Of a stretch of DNA of 64,000 nucleotides, positions 1 through 12,100 are shown piece after piece. A program made the position numbers and the translations under genes. This stretch comes from Catonia carolina (Eukaryota > Arthropoda > Insecta > Hemiptera > Achilidae): NCBI GenBank assembly GCA_035578175.1, contig JAQMRL010000010.1:28822284-28886283 (forward strand), read 5' to 3'. Each line of letters begins with the position of its first letter. The stretch's first letter is position 1. Under the pieces are notes generated by a model. It saw only the letters and a program-made list of their open reading frames with translations. It was not told the DNA's origin and searched no databases.

Positions 1-489
1 TAATATTGCGGCTTTAATGTGCATTTTAGCGCTAAAATATATAATTAAAGTTGTAGACAATTTAAAATCCTACAACTTTTATTTCAAACATTTTTTTGTA
101 TAATGCTTAGTTTAGCAGTAATTAGCAATTATCTGTTTTTTTCTCACGAAAGTCTAAAAAAATCGATTTTTTTTAAGATTTCAGCCTTAGTACGCATTTT
201 ACGACAAAAGAGTATATAATAAAATTTATAGAAAATTAAAAGATGTACAACTTTTATTTAGAGCATTTTTCTCTACAGAGCCTAGTTTAGTGTGAAAGAG
301 TGATTTTCCGTATTTTTAAGCCAAACAGGTCAATTTTCATTTTGCATCTTTCACTCATGATTAAATTTAAATTATGTTAATTGAGGTTAGTTTTTTTGTT
401 TAAATCTAATGTTTTATTACTAATGTTAGGTTATATTGTTCATAATTTGTATTGGCAAGAGAAAGTTGTGCGAGTGTTTCACATCAGAT
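1..489 (+). repeat. Helentron-like repeat (HLR), 3' part, cut by window start
   Basis: Matches the last half of the ~0.9-kb repeat found whole at 33612-34519, 40515-41431 and 52705-53619. It ends in GGCAAGAGAAAGT-like sequence and a GTGTGA/TCACAC-type hairpin before T-rich DNA. It has no coding capacity. Confidence 0.75.
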
Positions 490-819
490 TATTTTTCTAT
501 ATTCACTTGTCTTTTATTTATAGCGTGTTGGAGATTGAAAAATAAACACCCTTCATAAAATATTGTTTTACCAATTTTGGATTAGAGTGACGTATATTTA
601 TAGATATTAGTAGATAATCTATAGTTGTTTAAAAATGCATAAAGATTTTAACATTTTGTATTTATTTCAATATAATAATACAGTATTAAAAGAATTTTTG
701 TTGTATTTTTTAATAGTTTGTGATTTGACAACCTTTCTTTGCACGATATTAACCGTTATAAAAAATATGTATTTACTGAATTTATGTCATTTATAACACA
801 ACCATACCAACGAAATAAT
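490..819. other. AT-rich spacer, nothing recognised
   Basis: No open frame, repeat family or RNA gene was recognised here. Confidence 0.5.
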
Positions 820-830
820 GTCCATAGAAG

Positions 831-973
831 TTTTTTTTTTGTTTAACGTCCGACTGTTCTACAATTACTGCTAATGCAGACGGTGAAGGATGAAATTATT
901 TTTTGTAACGTATGAAAATATGCCGTGCCTGAATGGGATTTGAACCCAAGACCTCATGTTGAGAGGCGAGCAC
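831..973 (-). repeat. tRNA-derived SINE family 2, 5'-truncated
   Basis: Minus-strand copy of the SINE seen at 58208-58412 that lacks the start of the tRNA-like head. It is flanked by an 11-bp target duplication, GTCCATAGAAG, at 820-830 and 974-984. Its poly(A) end is the T-run after 830. Confidence 0.8.
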
Positions 974-984
974 GTCCATAGAAG

Positions 985-1526
985 TGATACGCTACAAAGT
1001 TATGGGTAAGTCTTCATCCCCTGAGGAAGCAGCCCTTTCACTTGACCAGTATTGTATTTTATTTTATTTTTGTTATAATTTCTTCCAAACTTTTGAAGTT
1101 CACAAAATTATTTGTATTATATTTTTGTTTATTTTGTTATTTTTCACTTATCATAATATTGTGTTTTCTCATTTTATTTTTAAGTTTATTTGTAACTGAT
1201 GGTAACCTCCCAGACAGGAATCTTTGGAGGTACCTAATTTCCATTTTATGTAAAGTATAACATGAATTATTTTATTTTATATATTTGTTATAAATTGTTG
1301 AACTGTATGGTTTTGTTTTTGAATTGTATAATTTTCTGTTTTTTATGTTACAAAATGTTGTATTGTACTTACAGTATGTGTAAATGGAAATAAATTGCTA
1401 TTATTATTGTGACAGGGGTAGTAGCCCACCTGGAGTGAAGCACTAAAGCAATTTAGAGTAAAAGAGGAAATTATGGACTGGATTATCAGAACAAGCATTG
1501 GAAACTGAAAACTGTCATAATTTTTG
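985..1526. other. AT-rich DNA, possible LINE 3' tail
   Basis: No coding frame is recognised. The stretch ending near 1410 (AATAAA then ATTATTATT) resembles the simple-repeat tail of a non-LTR retrotransposon, but no RT-coding sequence is attached. Confidence 0.3.
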
Positions 1527-1780
1527 AAAATAAATCCTTATAATGCATCCTGCAGCTTGAAATTAATTCTATTTCATATAATAAATTTCACCAACCTTTT
1601 TTAAGCTGCCTTAATTTTTATTTTCACTTAACACGTGTTTCAGTGGATCCACCATCATCAGAGTATATATAAATCTTTATAATGCATCCTGCAGTTTGAA
1701 ATTATTTCTATTTCATATAATGAATTAATATAATAATTTCACTAACCTTCTTTTTAAACTGCGTCACCTTTATTGTAATT

Positions 1781-1824
1781 TCTACTTACACGTGTTTCGG
1801 TGGATCCACCATCATCAGAGTAAA
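1781..1824 (-). ncRNA. Predicted hammerhead ribozyme, left arm of B1
   Basis: On the minus strand, stem I TTTACT (1824-1819) precedes CTGATGA. Stem II is GGTG/CACC with loop GATC, then GAAA, then palindromic stem III ACACGTGT. The cleavage-site base is A at 1787, and AGTAGA closes stem I with one G-U pair. The order and core bases match a minimal type I hammerhead. Activity is not shown. Confidence 0.65.
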
Positions 1825-1973
1825 TGAAAAATTGAAACTAAAAATTTTTTTCACATTTATTTAAAATTTACAGAAGATGAACATCTTCTGTAAATTTCAT
1901 TTCAGTTCAGAAGATGTCCATCTTCTGTAAATTTTAAATAAATGTGAAAAAATTTTTTAGTTTCAATTTTTCA

Positions 1974-2017
1974 TTTACTCTGATGATGGTGGATCCACCG
2001 AAACACGTGTAAGTAGA
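1974..2017 (+). ncRNA. Predicted hammerhead ribozyme, right arm of B1
   Basis: TTTACT (1974-1979), CTGATGA (1980-1986), hairpin GGTG-GATC-CACC, GAAA (2000-2003), stem III ACACGTGT ending at 2010, predicted cleavage after A2011, then AGTAGA. It mirrors the motif at 1781-1824. Confidence 0.65.
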
Positions 2018-2207
2018 AATTACAATAAAGGTGACGCAGTTTAAAAAGAAGGTTAGTGAAATTATTATATTAATTCATTATATGAAATAGAGTATATATC
2101 ATTGAAACTAAAAATTTTTTAAATCTGTAGAAGATGTTACATCTTCTATATTTTTCTCCTAGTCATTTGTATAAAACTATACAAACGACTAGGTAACTCT
2201 ATAAAAT

Positions 2208-2765
2208 GTTTATTTATTTACTTATTTATTTATTTTATTTAACTTATTTATTTACAATCAGCCTTACAATGTGGCTTTAAGCAAATCATTATACAAGAAC
2301 TAAACTGACGTCAGTGAAGTAGACAGCCTTTGCTCTCACTTCAACTAAATAAAATTAGAAAATAAAGTCAAAAAAACTAAGAAAAGTTGTAAAGTTACAA
2401 AATTAACAAGAACAATGTAAAAGAAGTAAAAAAAAAGAAGTTAACAATAGAAAAGTAAAATAAATAAAATTTTAAAATTTCACTTTAGATTAAAAAATAG
2501 TGATGAAGATGAATGGTGAATTTAATTTCGTGTATGGATGAAAATTGTTGGTCTAAGTCGAGGATGTGATGTCTTTTGAGGCGCTTCGTTTCCTCACTGT
2601 TGTCCAGTAAATTTAATGCCAGGTGGTTCTGGTGATTGTTTAATCTTAGCTGGTACCGGAGGCTCAGCTTTCTTATCTCTTCTGTTACGGTACGGATACA
2701 AAGATGGTCATGTATTTCCGAGTTTCTTATAAACCACCCAGCGTTAATAAAATATTTATGTAATA
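2208..2765 (-). mobile_element. 5'-truncated Jockey-like LINE insertion
   Basis: Flanked by a 15-bp duplication GTAACTCTATAAAAT (2193-2207 and 2766-2780). Read on the minus strand, the sequence from about 2750 encodes the conserved C-terminal tail of Jockey-type reverse transcriptases (WFIRN..IH..L; LALNLLDNSEETKRLKR). It then runs into a 3' UTR and an AAAT-rich tail near 2208-2245. It is a dead-on-arrival copy. Confidence 0.8.
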
Positions 2766-3145
2766 GTAACTCTATAAAATTTTATACAAATGACTGAAAG
2801 TGTAACATCTTGTACTGATTTAAAAAAAAAATTAGTTTCAATATTATATACTCTGATGATGGTTGTTCCAACGAAACATGTATAAGTGAAAATAAAAATT
2901 AAGGCAGCTTTAAAAAGGTTAGTGAATTTATTATATAAAATACAATTAATTTTTGAAAGTTGGAATATTAACTAAAAAAAAGTACAAAAAGAGGTAAAGG
3001 AGCTGTGGATAGTAAAATGATGGCTTTCTACAGGAGAGACTTTCATATTTGACTAAATACACTGACACTGTAATATCAGCCATAAGGAGTGAAGACAATA
3101 AAGAAGAAAAAGAAACATTGTATAAACTCATTTAATTTTCACTTA

Positions 3146-3446
3146 ACCCACCGGGTTGGTCTAGAGGTAAAGTCGTCGCCAAAATCAGCTGTGTAAAAGC
3201 TGATTTTCGGAGACGAAGGTTCCTGGTTCAAATCCTAGTAAAGGTAGTTACTTTTATACGGATATGAATGCCAGATACTGTTTACCGGTGTACTTTGATG
3301 GTTGGGGTTTAATTAACCATACTTTCTCAGGAATGGTCGGCCTGAGTTCGGACAAGACTACACCTCAGTTACATGTCATACATATCATCCTCATCTCATT
3401 GGGTCATGGGGTTGCTAATTGTTCTGAACTGAACAGATAGGGATAA
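3146..3446 (+). repeat. tRNA-derived SINE family 1, near full length
   Basis: Pol III A box TGGTCTAGAGG (3157-3167) and B box GGTTCAAATCC (3225-3235) lie at tRNA spacing. A ~200-bp body follows (CATACACATCATCCTCATCT-like) and ends in a short A-rich tail. Related copies lie at 45645-45958 and 57905-58203. Confidence 0.8.
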
Positions 3447-3930
3447 AAAATTATAACCTATGAACGTATAATTAGCCGATTATATTATTATAAAGTATTG
3501 TGTTCAGTACGAGATAAACTACACGAGTGAACTACTGCAGGTCTTATACGCATGCGCGCGAAATATTTGTCAAGCAGATATATTCGTACAATTTGACATA
3601 CGTTCTGATTGGTCTAAAAGCGTGGAACAGCAGAGTTCATCAACCGTGAAAAGCATTATAAGTATGTACAGGTGTCAGACGAAATAATGTCCCATAGCCG
3701 AGAGTGTGAGAAGGAGATATATGGCATAACTACGCATGCGCTCAAAGGTCTTCACCGTTATAATCCATATCTGAAAACATACTACAGTCATTATCTTGTT
3801 TGTTATAGTTACGAGTTTGTCCTTGTTTGCAACGAGAGTTAAAGAGGGAACAGCATCAGTGCGCATGCCCGACTGCTTTGATTTCAGTACGACACACTTA
3901 ACAACTTATACCATGCCCAGAGTATATATA
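3447..3930. other. Unclassified sequence with CATGCGCGCG-type patches
   Basis: No gene recognised. The block around 3690-3740 (CATAGCCGAGAGTGTGAGAA) is similar in inverted orientation to 5790-5830, so an unclassified repeat may bracket the insertions between them. Confidence 0.3.
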
Positions 3931-4871
3931 ACGGGTGATTCAAAAAGAGCGCCGGTTTTTAAACGGCTGGTAAATTTTTGTTTATCGGTTGGCAACATTG
4001 TTAGACCTCATTTCTATTTCGGAGAACATTCCGATTGACGATTCAGTTGTAGTTTCTCTTGTTAAGCAGTGTAGTACTCTCGCAGTCTGTGTCTAACCAT
4101 GGAGAAGTTTACTATTGCACAACGAGTGTTAATCGTCAAAACATTTTACTAGAGTGGAGAGAGTTATGCGGCTACTGTCAGGCGACTTCGCGGTACTCTG
4201 GGACGTAATGAAGCACCGAATGAATCAACAGTTCGCAGGCTCATGAAAAAGTTTTTTGAGACGGGTTCAACAATCGACCTTAAAAGTTCTGGCCGAACTG
4301 AGCAGAACGTTGCGTTGGTTCGTGTGGTAGTGTGGCTGTTAGCCCAGCAAAATCAATACGTCGCCGTTCTCAACAATTGGGTTTACGATGTTCTTCTGTA
4401 CGGAGAATTCTTCGGTACGATCTCCAATATCACCCGTATAAAATTCAGTTGACGCAACATTTGAAAGTGGCAGACCACCAGAAGAGACGACAGTTTGTTG
4501 ACTGGGTATTGAGAAAACGGCAGGATGATGACACCTTCGCAAACAAAATTGACGCCTTGTGACTTTCATCTTTGGGGTTATCTGAAGTCATTGGTGTATG
4601 CCAATAAACCCCAAAACATCAATGACTTGAAGGAGGAAATTCGACGGGTTATCGGGCAAATGGAAGTCGAAACTTGTGCAGTAATATCCAATTTCATGGA
4701 CAGAGTTGATGCGTGCCAGCGCAGTAGAGGAGGACACATGCATGACATCATTTTTCATACATGAAATCGGAAGGTAAGATGAACTTGTTGATGTATTTAT
4801 TTTCAGTTTTTCAATAAAATAAATCTCTTAATTTGATATATCAAAACCGGCGCTCTTTTTGAATCACCCTG
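3931..4871 (+). mobile_element. Internally deleted DD41D-type mariner
   Basis: TIRs GGGTGATTCAAAAAGAGCGC at both ends, TA duplications at 3929-3930 and 4872-4873. The head (4099-4290) encodes the N-terminal helix-turn-helix (VRRLMKKFFETGS). After a deletion the frame resumes near 4530 with the C-terminal catalytic end ([21 protein letters not shown], in two frames). The two upstream catalytic aspartates are lost. It is related to the copy at 7501-8456. Confidence 0.8.
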
Positions 4872-4884
4872 TAGTATATCGCGG

Positions 4885-5270
4885 AACCTTTTGTAGGTTA
4901 ACTGTTTGTTACAGATATGTCGGTTTCTCGAAAACGTGGTCGAACTATTCACAGTGTTGACGAAATCTAATATGCAATGTAATAATATGCTATGAAGTTG
5001 AAGCTAAACAAAAATGCCAATCCGTGCCTCATATAAGCCGAGAGCGAGCGGCTAACTACTGTGATGTTTCTCTTTTTATAATTCGAAAAATAAAGAAGGA
5101 AATTAAGGACGTGAAGAAACTATTCTTCAATTTTTATCGACAGCTGGTAAAAAAATAAAACGGTTAGGTAGAAACTAGAGAGACTGATAATGAAAACGCC
5201 AGTGATAGCAATAGTAGGCCTAAAGAAGGCGATTCATTCGTAATTACAGTAAATCAAACATTTCTAGTCA
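4885..5270 (+). pseudogene. Decayed DNA-binding region of an unknown transposase
   Basis: Fragments in two frames, SRKRGRTIHSVDEI and SRERAANYCDVSLFIIRKIKKEI, resemble the N-terminal HTH region common in insect transposase genes. Stops and a frameshift separate them. No ends were found. Confidence 0.35.
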
Positions 5271-5401
5271 TTTAATTAAGCTACTTATAGGCAATATTAC
5301 AGATCATATTTATTTCTTATAAAGTTTATGAAGAAAACATTTTCTCGGAATAAACCACAGCTTACAAAATGTTTGTAGGAACTTTACGGTACCTAGTGAA
5401 T

Positions 5402-5580
5402 TTTTTTTTTTTTTTTTGTTTAACGACCGACTGTTCTGCAATATTACTGCTAATGCAGACGGTGAAGGATGAAATGATTTTTGTAACGTATGAAAATATG
5501 CCGTGCCTGAATGGGATTCAAACCCAAGACCGCATGATGAGAGGCGAGCACGTTACCAACTGCGCCAATGCGGCCGGCCG
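5402..5580 (-). repeat. tRNA-derived SINE family 2
   Basis: The minus-strand copy has the tRNA-like head at 5510-5580 (CGCATTGGCGCAGTTGGTAA on the minus strand) and a poly(T) tract at 5402-5418 marking the 3' end. TAGTGAA at both flanks is a possible short duplication. Confidence 0.75.
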
Positions 5581-5850
5581 GTAGTGAAATGTATGAGTAG
5601 TGTCTCACTGTTGAGGTTGGCAGCACTGCAAATATATAATTTCCTTTCACAACAGCCCACACATACGCGAAAGCCAAACTCGTGACTTCACTATCTATAG
5701 TTTACTGCATGCATAAATGCTTGCTCACAACAATGAGTATAATTTAAAGACAATGTTATTGGAACGGCGCGTATGGCTTGTGCGAGTGAGAGCGTTATGC
5801 ATTCTCTCACTCCCACGGCTAGGGGACATTTTTTTTTCTGAATACTTTAC

Positions 5851-5931
5851 AAGACTACACATCATCCTCAGCTCAATGGGTAATCCAGTTGCTTATTGTT
5901 CTAAATTGAACAGATTGCAACGTACACATTA
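5851..5931 (+). repeat. SINE family 1, 3' fragment
   Basis: Only the tail (ACATCATCCTCAGCTCAATG to ACGTACACA) is present. Confidence 0.6.
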
Positions 5932-5939
5932 ATATTAAA

Positions 5940-6430
5940 AAAATTATATTGTTGGATTTTATAAACTCCAGTCTACCAAAATTTGTTATTTTAATATTCA
6001 AATTGCATTTTTGTCGCTAGTTTAAAAATGTTGTCGAAATTTCAGGCAGGCCATCCTCAATGTTTTTTGAGGTCACAATAGAATCTTAAGTCTGATACTT
6101 CTCAATAGAACACCTTGACCTTATTAGAATAATGATATAATTTATGAGAAATTAAAAGTCGTGATGAACCCTGCGAAGACTTATAAAAATAATCCCAGCT
6201 GCTCAAATCATTCATGCAGTCGCATTGTATTCCAGCTACAATGTTCCATCGTAACGTTTCAGACGCGCGGTTCAATTTGACCATCATATTTAAGAACTGG
6301 ATATCATCAATTTAGTAAATGAGGTTATGTTGTCATGTGGTTGCATCTCGGTTTAATTTTTCACGATATGTAATTTTATACTACTGTGTACTGTATGTAT
6401 TTTTAGGATTTAATATTAGTTAATACCAAA
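5940..6430 (+). promoter_or_regulatory. Upstream region of BCS1
   Basis: No repeat was recognised immediately before the BCS1 start codon. This 490-bp interval should hold the promoter and 5' UTR. No convincing TATA box or initiator could be singled out. Confidence 0.3.
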
Positions 6431-6753
6431 ATGGCAATTACAGAATATATTTCGACGTTAGCCGATAATCCTTATTTTGGAGCGGGATTTGGTTTATTTG
6501 GTGTCGGCGCTGGAGCCGCAATATTACGTAAAAGTTTACAACAAGCTCTTATATTATTTCGACGAAATTATATGATAACACTAGAAGTACCATGTCGGGA
6601 TAAAAGTTTTCAATGGTTATTGCAATGGATTACTGTTAAAGGTGCAAAAAAAACTCAACATCTTAGTGTGGAAACTAGCTTTGAACAACATGATACCGGT
6701 CGAATTAAAACGAAATATGATTTTATACCCAGTGTTGGTACACATTATTTTTA
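6431..6753 (+). CDS. BCS1: BCS1 exon 1
   Basis: Begins at ATG in context ACCAAAATGG and covers residues 1-107: the N-terminal membrane anchor with its Gly-rich stretch, the basic targeting region after it, and the start of the BCS1 domain. The donor GTAAGT at 6754-6759 splits a Tyr codon (phase 2); reading on instead hits a stop at once. Confidence 0.95.
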
Positions 6754-9136
6754 GTAAGTAATCATTTTTGTTATAAAATAGTTTAACAGATATTTTGTAC
6801 GATATATATTTCTTAGTAGATTGTTCGGATATTTTTTGTCACATTGTTTTCATAGTCCTATTTATGTTGACAAAGTTTTATACACCTTACTTGTATATAA
6901 AACTATTTTGATCATTTACTAAATATGAGTACACTTAACTGCTGCATTCGAATGACAGTTTTTTTCACGTATGTAATTATTTTTGATTAATACTGTGTAC
7001 TGTAACTACAGACTGGTATAATATTAGGTTAGAAAATGTAGAAGTCATAAGGTCATTATATAAAATATTGTCTTTACCAGTTAAAGTTGTATTATACAAT
7101 CCAGGAATTCATAAAAGGAGTTTTATTGTGATTTTTTTTAATCATTTTTAAGAGATTTAGTATTATGATTCTGACTTTTTGAGTTTTTATGGATTAAAAT
7201 TTTAAATTAATTAATGATTAATTGTAGTAGCCTTATGGAGAAATAACAAACTTGAGTATTCCCTGTCTAGTGTCATCCAAACATCAGTGTTAATATTAAG
7301 GAACCTGAGTAAAGAAGAGATACCATGATATCTTTGCAGATTGCTCTTTAATTAAAATTAATTTCTTAATATTATTGAAAGAAGCCATGGTGCTTGAGCA
7401 CTGTTTAGCAGAATAGTACTTTTACTGGATTTGAAAAGTATTTGAAGTAAATAAAATGCAGTTATGTGTATTAATGATTTGTTTCCTTCATGATTAGCAA
7501 AGGGTGTTTTTCTTAGAGGTATAGAACTTTAAGTTGGCAGTACTGATTTCCATGGCGGCCATTTTGAAAACTGTTTTGTAATTTATGTTCAGTTTGGTTT
7601 CCCATTTTATAATGAATAGACTGGCGCCTAAACAACGCTTGCAAATTGTGCAGATTTATTTTGAAAATCATGGTTCGGTTCGTGAAACTTATCACGCACT
7701 ACGTCTGTTTTATGATCAACATAATCGTTCATCAGAGCATTTTGTTCAGTGATGAAACCCATTTTTGGTTGAATGGCTACATGAATAAACAAAACTGCCG
7801 CATTTGGAGTGAAGGTAATCCTTGATATATTGCTGAGAAGCCTTTACATCCAGAAAAGTGACTGTTTGGTGTGCTTTATGGGCTGGTGGAGTCATTGGTC
7901 CTTCTTCAAAAATGATGCCGGGCAGAATGTTAGTCAATGGTGACCGCTACAGAGCCATGATCAATGACTTTTGTTCCTGAATTGAATCACGTTAATGTTG
8001 GAGAGCTATGGTTTCAACAAGATGGTGCAACATGTCACACAGCGCGTGCCACAATCGATTTACTGAAGGAAACGTTTGGTGAACGCATAATTTCACGTTC
8101 TGGACCTGTAAATTGGCCTTCAAGGTCATGCAATCTAACACCGCTGGACTATTTTCTGTGGGGGTATGTGAAGTCGCTAGTCTATGCCAATAAGCCACAG
8201 ACAATTGACGACTTGGAAGGCAACATTTGCCGCGTTATTAACAATGTACGGCCCCAAATGCTGCAAAAAGTGGTCACAAATTGGACGTCTCGATTGGACC
8301 ACATCCGAGCCAGCCGTGGTGGCCACATGCCGGAAATTATTTTAAAATATAAATGGCAAATAATTATCTTTAAAATAAAACCAATTTCACGTCAATTGTT
8401 CAATTATTCTGTATTTTATTTCATTTTAAAGTTCTACACCTCTAAAAAAAACACCCTATATAAATTTTCTTGTTGGAATGAAATTATTACACCCATGTTT
8501 AAAAAGATCTAAACCATCTGAACGAAGATTGGTGTGCAGTTATGTATTATAAGTCAATAGTCTTATAAAAAATGTTATATATCCTTATTTTTTTGTTAAT
8601 GACAGTTATGGTGGAACTTGGATAAAAGTTGAAAGAGTTCGTGAACAACAAACACTGGATATACACATGGGTATACCATTTGAAACTGTCACATTAACTT
8701 CATTTGGAAAGAATAAACAACTGTATTTTAATATACTGGAAGAGGGTAAGGTAGGCCTAAAATCTCTTAACTTATTTATTTAAAACATGTAATTTTAAAC
8801 TGAAGTACCTACTAATACATGATGGAAGTTGATAAAACTGTCCTTATCTGTTGTATCTACATATTATTGTTGTATATTCACATTTTAAAGCCACTAGTTT
8901 TGTGTAGATATTTCAAATTTAATTAAGAAAACCTCAGAACAATGTTGAATTTTAATCAAAATTTAAAAATGTCTTGGAAGATAGCAACATTATTATTTTA
9001 TCAAACATCCTATGTAGAATTTTAAACAGCCGTATTATTTAAAATTGAAATATATATATTTCTAACCACCAGAAATACCGGTAACATAAAACATAATTCA
9101 TGTGGAATTTATAAAATTAAATGTAATGAATGTAAT

Positions 9137-9175
<39 letters not shown>

Positions 9176-12100
9176 ATTTTTTAAACATGTTGTACTGTGT
9201 GCTGAATTCACTTTAGATAATATTAAACCACCAGTAAACACACAAAATTAGCAAGAATGATCTTACTTCTTGATGATGGATCCAGGGATCTGAAAAGGCC
9301 TTATTAACTTAACGGTAAGATCATTCTTGCTAATTTTGTGTGTTTACTGGTGGTTTAATATTATCTAAAATATATATATATATATATCGGTAAAACCACC
9401 AGATCTTTTAAAAAACGGTTTACAGAACACTATTCAAACTATAAAAAAGGAAATTGAAAATTCTCCAATGTAACTGAACACATGATCAAAAATAAACATA
9501 CTATGTCGAGTATAAAAATTAATCTAGAAATATTAGAAATAAATAACAGACAAAATGAAATTGAAATTTTGAAAAATATTATATTTATAAATACAATAAC
9601 AGGGAAAAATTAATGAACACACAGATTGAATATGACAATCAACTGATTAAGTTGGTAAGACTGTTTTAAATATAAGAATCGACTATTCCTTATCTACCAT
9701 GGTAGGAGTAGGAAGTTTTAAATTTTGACGTAAAAAATTTTTAATTTACTGAAGATGTGTACAAGGTACACGAAAGCGCTATAAACATTGGTAAGTGTTT
9801 TATGTTACCGTATTCTGGTGGTTAGATATATATATTTCAAGCAACATTATTATGTCAAAATCACTGTTTGAAGTAGATAAAATAGTCTCTAAGTGTAGAC
9901 AGCATAAATTCATATTGTTCGCTTTTTTCTTCCTGTAACATGCTCAAAATTTATTTTTGGTGAAAGTGTAGCTTTGTGTTTTATTCCTAATACTAGGAGG
10001 AATCATTGAAATATTATGTCTGTATGCCATTATATGATTACAATGGGTATTATATTTTAACACATAAGCCTAGGTTCGTTCGGGATCTGGGTATAATGAA
10101 TCATAAACAGACTACTTTTAAAATTTGTTACAGTTATTTATTTACAAGATTATAAATTACAATTAATTATTATATTTAGACTAACTAACAAATTAAATTA
10201 TAAAACTTAAACCTTAAACTAACTTTACTAATAATCACTATTACTTAACAACTAAAAATAATTATTATTACCTATAATTAATTACATGTTTACATAAATT
10301 ATTTAGACCTTTTCCCTTAATGTACAATGTATTCATACTGGTTTAACACTGTCTAATAGTACTTATTCATGACTGTATTGCTACTTGGACTGACTGGACG
10401 CCCGACAAAACGAGCTAACTCTTTTTATACTCTTGTTAGGCTTCTAGAAAGTAATAGAAAGTTGAGGTAGTAAAACAAGTAATAAAAACACAAAGGCTTT
10501 CTTCCAAATTCTGGAAGCACTAATAAAAAGGTAAATTGTATGAGAAAAGAAGGAAATAAAAGCGATTGTCAGAAAGTTTGTAAATAAATCGTACGAGGTG
10601 TGGTTATTAAATAACGAGTCTGACGTAAAAAATTTTATTTTTATTTTATAAATAATCACTTATTATCACCTTCAATATACACTCCCTACACCCCCTATTG
10701 TAGAGAATTAAAATTCCTACAACTTATATTAAAATTTTTTATGTATAATGCTTAGTTTAGCGGTAATTAACGATTTTCTGTTTTTTCTCACGAAAACGTG
10801 TGAAAAATCGATTTTTTTAAGATTCGGCCTTAGTGTGCATTTTATGACAAAAGTGTATGTAATCAAATTTATAGTAAATTTAAAGATCTACAACTTTTAT
10901 TTACAAAAAAAGAGCATTTTTCTCTACAGAGCCTAGTTTAGCGTGAAAGAATGATTTTCCGTATTTTTAAGCCAAACTGAGATTAATTTTCATTTTGTGT
11001 CTTTCACTCATGATTAAAATTAGGTTATGTTTATTGGGGTTAGTTTTTTTGTTTATTTCTAATGTTTTATTACTAATATTTAGGTTATATTGTAAATTAT
11101 TTGCATTGGCAAGAAAAAGTTGTGTGAGTGTTTCACACCAGATTTTTTATTTTTCACATTGTATTATATTTTTGTTTGAATAAAAAATATTTATCCATTG
11201 TTCTTTGTTATTTGTTTTTAATTTGACAGCTAGACAATTGGCTCTTCAAAAAAGTGAAGGTAAAACGATCATGTATACTGCAATGGGCGCAGAATGGAGG
11301 CCGTTTGGCCATCCAAGAAAAAGAAGACCTCTCAGTTCTGTAGTTTTAGACAAAGGAATCGCAGAGAAGATATTGAATGATATTAAGGATTTTATTAATA
11401 ATCCTTCTTGGTACAGTGATAGAGGTTAGTGTTTTTTTTTTAAATAATTTTACCAATTTATTTGCTCTTAATTATTTTGCTTGTAATGGGATAGAAGATA
11501 AACAGTTATGATTATGAGATTATGGTTGTTTTGTTCTTTTTAGATTGTGTTAATAAATGTTTTTTTAACTTTCTCTTCCTGTATATGAATGTATGTATTG
11601 GTGAAAAAAGTATTGTTTTCATGTTGATTTTTCGAAATTGAGTTTTTATCGGATGTACGTGTTTTCAGGCCCCCTGAACCCAAAAAAAACCATTTCTTTA
11701 GCGATTGGTCTGTGTGTGAACAAAATATCTAAAGAATAGTGTAGCGTACAAAGTTGAAACTTGGAACTTAAATTAAGTATCACTACAAGTCCTGACATGA
11801 ACATTTTCACCAAAATCGGTCAACCGAAAGTAATCGATTAGTTAAAAGAATGGCTTGTACAGTAAGACTTTCTATACTAATCAAGTTTGTAGTAAAATAT
11901 CATCTGGGTTATTTGCACTAAAACAAATTGCCAGATTAAATGATGAAAAATTACTAATGGCAGCTTATCATGGCCTTATTCTGTCTCATATCCGTTATGG
12001 TATCTTAGTATGGGGTAATTCTAGCATGGGTAATATGAATAGTGTTTTTAAAATTCAAAAGAAAGCTATTGGGTGCATGGTGGGAGCTAACCAGCTAACC

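Larger units (their letters stand above)
1671..2090. mobile_element. Fold-back hammerhead element B1, nested in B0
   Basis: A 420-bp near-perfect palindrome (arms about 1709-1870 and 1925-2090) flanked by a 9-bp duplication AGTATATAT at 1662-1670 and 2091-2099. The left side has an extra ~38 bp (TGCATCCTGCAG...) not mirrored on the right, as in the copy at 30563-31065. Each arm holds one full hammerhead motif pointing outward. Confidence 0.75.
1527..2946. mobile_element. Fold-back hammerhead element B0 (host of two nested insertions)
   Basis: Inverted arms at 1527-1661 and 2820-2946 share the ends TGCATCCTGCAG / TTTAAAAAGGTTAGTGAA and each holds a decayed hammerhead-like core (minus 1626-1668; plus 2848-2892). 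The middle is split by a second family member (1671-2090) and by a LINE tail (2208-2765). Removing both rejoins a normal fold-back with the GAAGATG..CATCTTC-type centre. It has no protein-coding sequence. It is probably a non-autonomous PLE-like or retrozyme-like element. Confidence 0.65.
9062..9825 (+). mobile_element. Penelope-like element fragment with GIY-YIG endonuclease, intron 2
   Basis: Inverted ends CTAACCACCAGAA.. (9062) and ..TTCTGGTGGTTAG (9825), flanked outside by TA-rich DNA. The coding remnant reads [16 protein letters not shown] up to 9170, then [17 protein letters not shown] from 9385, which is the GIY-YIG nuclease with its PLE-type Cys pair. A second element (9171-9370) splits the frame exactly inside the YIG motif. 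The remaining frame has stops. A hammerhead motif lies near the 3' end. Confidence 0.75.

Noticed and set aside
984..1260. Two overlapping hydrophobic open frames
   Set aside because: T-rich low-complexity sequence gives Phe/Leu/Ile runs; no conserved motif or splice context.
9122..9175. (TA)n as a replication origin or promoter
   Set aside because: The TA runs coincide with PLE insertion junctions, which explains them without a regulatory role.
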